Assembly (NCBI RefSeq): GCF_040537815.1 | Contig: NZ_JBEWSZ010000008.1 | Span: forward strand, 1-64,000 | Source of the DNA: Mesorhizobium shangrilense | GTDB taxonomy: Bacteria > Pseudomonadota > Alphaproteobacteria > Rhizobiales > Rhizobiaceae | Direction of reading: 5' to 3' | Length of the DNA stretch: 64,000 bases | Shown: piece after piece, positions 61,537-64,000 of the stretch | How positions within the stretch are numbered: position 1 is the first letter of the stretch | Layout: each line of letters begins with the position of its first letter | Position numbers and translations under genes: made by a program | Notes under the pieces: generated by a model | What the model saw: only the letters and a program-made list of their open reading frames with translations | What the model was told of the DNA's origin: nothing | Databases searched by the model: none

Positions 61537-62298
61537 ATGGCTGTCGCAAGCGGCGGCGAGGTCACGATACGCGACCTGTCGAAATCCTTCGCACTCGGCG
61601 GGCGCCAGCTTGCCGTGCTGCGCTCGCTCAATCTCGACATCAGCTCAGGCGAGTGCCTGGTGATCGTCGGCGCCAGCGGCTCGGGCAAGACGACGCTGCT
61701 CCGCATCCTTGCCGGGCTGGAGAAGGCCGACGGCGGCGCTGTCGCTATCGACGGCAAGCGGATTGAGGGTGTCGGGGAGGAACGGGCGGTGATCTTCCAG
61801 GAGCCGCGGCTGCTGCCCTGGCTCACCGTGCTCGGCAATGTCGCCTTCGGTCTCGAAGTTCGCGGCGTGCCCAAGGCGGAGGCCGAGAAGAGGGCGCGCT
61901 TCTACATCGCGCTGGTCGGCCTTGCCGAGTTCAGCGATGCCTATCCACGGCAACTTTCAGGCGGCATGGCGCAGCGCGTCGGCATTGCCCGGGCGCTCAC
62001 GGTGCAGCCCGAGATCCTGCTGCTCGACGAACCGCTCGGCGCCCTCGACGCCATGACCAAGATCTCCATGCAGGAAGAGCTGGCACGCATCTGGAGCGAG
62101 GAGAACGTCACCATGGTCATGGTCACCCACGACTTGGAGGAGGCGATCTATCTCGCCGACCGGGTGCTGATCCTGCCGAAGGACAAAGGCGGCGCGGCAC
62201 GGCTGATCACCGTCGACCTGCCACGCCCCCGCGAACGCAGCGAAAGCCGCTTCGTGCGCTATCGCGAGGAACTGTTGCGCGAGTTCGGCCTGCACTGA
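61537..62298 (+). CDS. ssuB: SsuB-type sulfonate/nitrate ABC transporter ATPase
   Basis: 253 residues from ATG 61537, 8 bp after ggagg; the ATG at 61522 precedes that ribosome site. Motifs: Walker A GASGSGKTT, Q-loop IFQEPRLLPWL, signature [15 protein letters not shown], Walker [14 protein letters not shown] and switch VTHDLEEAI. It completes the five-gene operon (reductase, monooxygenase, permease, binding protein, ATPase). Confidence 0.93.
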   Translation: MAVASGGEVTIRDLSKSFALGGRQLAVLRSLNLDISSGECLVIVGASGSGKTTLLRILAGLEKADGGAVAIDGKRIEGVGEERAVIFQEPRLLPWLTVLGNVAFGLEVRGVPKAEAEKRARFYIALVGLAEFSDAYPRQLSGGMAQRVGIARALTVQPEILLLDEPLGALDAMTKISMQEELARIWSEENVTMVMVTHDLEEAIYLADRVLILPKDKGGAARLITVDLPRPRERSESRFVRYREELLREFGLH

Positions 62299-62461
62299 GT
62301 GTCGGCTGTTCGACGACGCTGCAGGCCGCCTCGGTACGCCGCGGAAGCGAACGGATAAAGAAACTTGCACCCCCTTGCACTCCAATGTGGCCGGCAATCA
62401 CGCATCCGGGACGTGCCGGGCTTTCACGCACGAACGCCTCGCATGGGAAAGGACCAAAGTC

Positions 62462-62805
62462 ATGACTGAAGACATCACCGCCGAAGTGAGCAGCGGCAAC
62501 GTGTTTGCGGACCTCGGCTTTGACAACCCGAAGAGGAATTGCTTAAGGCCAAGCTGGCCCGCGAGATCCGCGCCATTATCAAGCGCCGGCGCCTGACCCA
62601 GGCGAAGTCGGCCGAGCTGCTCGGGATGAAACAGCCCGACATCTCCGCGATCGTCACCGGGCGCACGGGGAAGTTTTCAATAGACAGGCTGGTTCGCTGC
62701 CTGGACCGGCTCGACTACAAGGTCGATGTGGTGGTGCGTCACAAGCTTCGCAAACACGGCGGTAGCCGACCCGACGCGGGGCGAATTGAAAAAGCCTGCG
62801 CATGA
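62462..62805 (+). pseudogene. Frameshifted HTH antitoxin-like gene (HigA/XRE type)
   Basis: ATG 62462 opens MTEDITAEVSSGNVFADLGF then DNP. The continuation EEELLKAKLAREIRAIIKRR is in another frame, starting at ~62529. Together they give a complete XRE antitoxin with the LTQAKSAELLGMKQPDISAI helix-turn-helix. A single missing base near 62529 breaks the reading. Such antitoxins usually follow a Gp49/RelE-like toxin gene, and none is found in the 160 bp upstream. The downstream half can be read alone from TTG 62539 (88 aa), so a shortened DNA-binding protein is possible. The ATG of the next gene overlaps the stop. Confidence 0.65.
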
Positions 62806-63179
62806 CGAAGCTGAGGAGGTTTAAGCCCCAGCCCGTCGGTCATTCCATCCTCAAGGAAATGCTGGCGCTGCACCTCCAGCAGCTTGAGATCGAGAATGGT
62901 GGGATGGAGGCCTTCCTCCCCAAGACGGGATTGGCGCGAGGGACCTACTACACGATGCTGCGCGGTATCGGAAATCCGACCCTCAAGACAATGGAGCGCA
63001 TCGCTTCCAGGCTCAATATGACCGTATTCGAGTTGTTGGGCTTCGAGATCGACGATGCGCGCAGAGCGCTGAAGAAGCGCGGCGTCGACTATGATGAGTT
63101 GACCTCAGCCATCCGGAAAAAAGATGAAACTACCCGGCGAATAGCGCGGAAGACCCGGTCGCAGAAGCTATCGGGCTAA
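62802..63179 (+). CDS. XRE-like helix-turn-helix protein
   Basis: 125 residues from ATG 62802, overlapping the preceding antitoxin-like frame by 4 bp (ATGA). The central part GMEAFLPKTGLARGTYYTML followed by GIGNPTLKTMERIASRLNMT and VFELLG fits a Cro/CI-type HTH. The C-terminus is basic and helical (ARRALKKRG, TRRIARKTRSQKLSG). Probably a DNA-binding regulator or antitoxin partner. Coupling to the frameshifted gene suggests that the two once formed one unit. Confidence 0.7.
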   Translation: MTKLRRFKPQPVGHSILKEMLALHLQQLEIENGGMEAFLPKTGLARGTYYTMLRGIGNPTLKTMERIASRLNMTVFELLGFEIDDARRALKKRGVDYDELTSAIRKKDETTRRIARKTRSQKLSG

Positions 63180-63540
63180 GAGAAACAGGCCGGCCATCGT
63201 CTTTTCGCATGGGCCTGCGAGAGAATCGAGCGAGGCATGCTCGGACGCGCGCCGTTATGCCGTGCCATCGCGCCCGGTGCAGTGGCGAAGCCGCAACGGC
63301 GGTTGCCCCATTCGGCATCACTGGCGACGCCAAGCGGTTTTCTTGCGGCCGTTTCGGCAACCATCGGACAACGCTCGAGACCGAAATGGCACAGACGCGG
63401 AGCATTCATCAGACGATCACCGACAGCATCGTCAACGCGATCGAGAACGGAACGGCGGGAGACTGGCAGATGGCCGGCTCGCCGAGAGAATCGCTTGGGC
63501 GTTTACGGAACCATGCGGGCACCTTTTTCCGCCCGAGGAT
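63180..63540. other. Gap without a supported gene
   Basis: About 360 bp between the HTH gene and the convergent partial gene at the right edge. Frames are Arg/Pro-rich shadows with no motif. No terminator-like structure with a T tract was recognised. Confidence 0.45.
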
Positions 63541-64000
63541 TCAGCTCGGGCCGAGGGCATGCCGCAAATTTCCTAGTTCCGAAAGGAGCCGCTGCCCAGC
63601 GGCTTGGAGTGATTTGACTGTTTCTTCGGCTTCGTTCTCTTCGATAACAAGGACCGTACGTTGCGGTTGCTTTGATCGGAAGGCAAGCGTTCGCAAGACG
63701 AGCAACCAACCCCCTCGTTGGTCGAGCACGACTTTGCCGACACCGTGGCCCAGCGACGTGCGCAGGCCCTCATGGGTGCGGAAGGCCGATAGTGCTGCTG
63801 CGGATGCCTTTCCTTCCAAAGCGAAAGCTCCGGCTGGTGCGGTCAAAGTTGCCAATTCTTCGAACCGTTGCCCGACGAGATGGGGCAGTTTCACGACAGT
63901 GCCACGCTGCGATGTATTCGCTAGCACCAAAAGCGTCTCACTAACGGCTGCCTCGCTTCGCGCAAATATATCGAGGCAACGTCCACGCCATGCGTTTGCA
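63541..64000 (-). CDS. Hypothetical protein, 5' end outside window
   Basis: The minus-strand frame is open from the window edge to the stop at 63541, at least 153 residues, so the start lies to the right. It reads WRGRCLDIFARSEAAVSETL, continues through KLPHLVGQRFEELATLTAPA and GWLLVLRTLAFRSKQPQRTV, and ends in a helix (VKSLQAAGQRLLSELGNLR). No family is assigned. An internal GTG at 63930 could be mistaken for a start. The composition looks coding, and there are no stops upstream within the window. Confidence 0.6.
   Translation of the reverse strand, partial: ANAWRGRCLDIFARSEAAVSETLLVLANTSQRGTVVKLPHLVGQRFEELATLTAPAGAFALEGKASAAALSAFRTHEGLRTSLGHGVGKVVLDQRGGWLLVLRTLAFRSKQPQRTVLVIEENEAEETVKSLQAAGQRLLSELGNLRHALGPS

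Noticed and set aside
1..64000. CRISPR arrays, tRNA or rRNA genes
   Set aside because: No regularly spaced repeats and no cloverleaf or rRNA-like sequence were recognised by eye; a tRNAscan or Infernal run would settle it.

Overview
The window looks like an alphaproteobacterial genome of the Rhizobiales, most probably a Mesorhizobium-type rhizobium. The main reasons are two MucR/Ros-family regulators (one lacking the zinc-binding cysteine, a variant described from Mesorhizobium), a K-antigen-like capsule locus, several luciferase-like monooxygenase/sulfonate-transporter clusters, and small rhizobial-type hypothetical proteins. Base composition differs visibly along the window: the capsule part (about 2-29 kb, except glmS) is more AT-rich than the right half (38-62 kb). 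No rRNA, tRNA or CRISPR array was seen.

Left edge (1-1.87 kb): an IS66-family element with an intact TnpC and only the tail of TnpB. Capsule locus (2-28.2 kb): three tightly coupled gene groups. (a) Minus strand 6749-2063: a secreted protein, an unassigned protein and a large GT-B-like protein. (b) Plus strand 6930-11744: neuB, neuD and neuC homologues and a second GT-B-like protein. (c) Minus strand 20568-12546: ptmE, legB, legC, neuA, a helical protein, a TPR protein, a KpsM-like permease and a KpsT-like protein that has lost every ATPase motif. Further right on the minus strand lie an OPX lipoprotein, KpsC (dual Kdo transferase) and a GC-rich glmS. Together these give a nearly complete route from fructose-6-phosphate to a CMP-activated legionaminic-acid-type nonulosonic acid, plus part of the machinery for a Kdo-linked capsule. 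A PCP (KpsE) and KpsS are not in the window. About 150 bp of related sequence occurs in inverted orientation on both sides of the glmS-kpsC-export segment, among IS and gene remnants.

Middle (29-38 kb): a patchwork of accessory genes. It holds a DUF2958-like protein, an MFS exporter, MucR, small hypothetical genes, and an overlapping pair of genes that both resemble PD-(D/E)XK nucleases. Several stretches show no convincing gene.

Right part (38-62.3 kb): organosulfur acquisition. 47468-38179 (minus) encodes three luciferase-like flavin monooxygenases, an M20 amidohydrolase, a GNAT acetyltransferase, a fused permease-ATPase and two paralogous binding proteins. The combination matches the Bacillus yxe/ytm pathways that salvage S-modified cysteines. 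54838-48175 (minus) and 57646-62298 (plus) are two arrangements of one module: FMN reductase, DszA/NtaA-type monooxygenase and SsuABC-type transporter, the former with an added TauD-like dioxygenase and a second permease. A 25-bp element is shared by the two FMN-reductase promoters, and its core recurs before the cysteine-type cluster beside a perfect 17-bp palindrome. The right end carries a frameshifted HTH antitoxin-like gene, an intact HTH gene and a hypothetical gene running off the edge.
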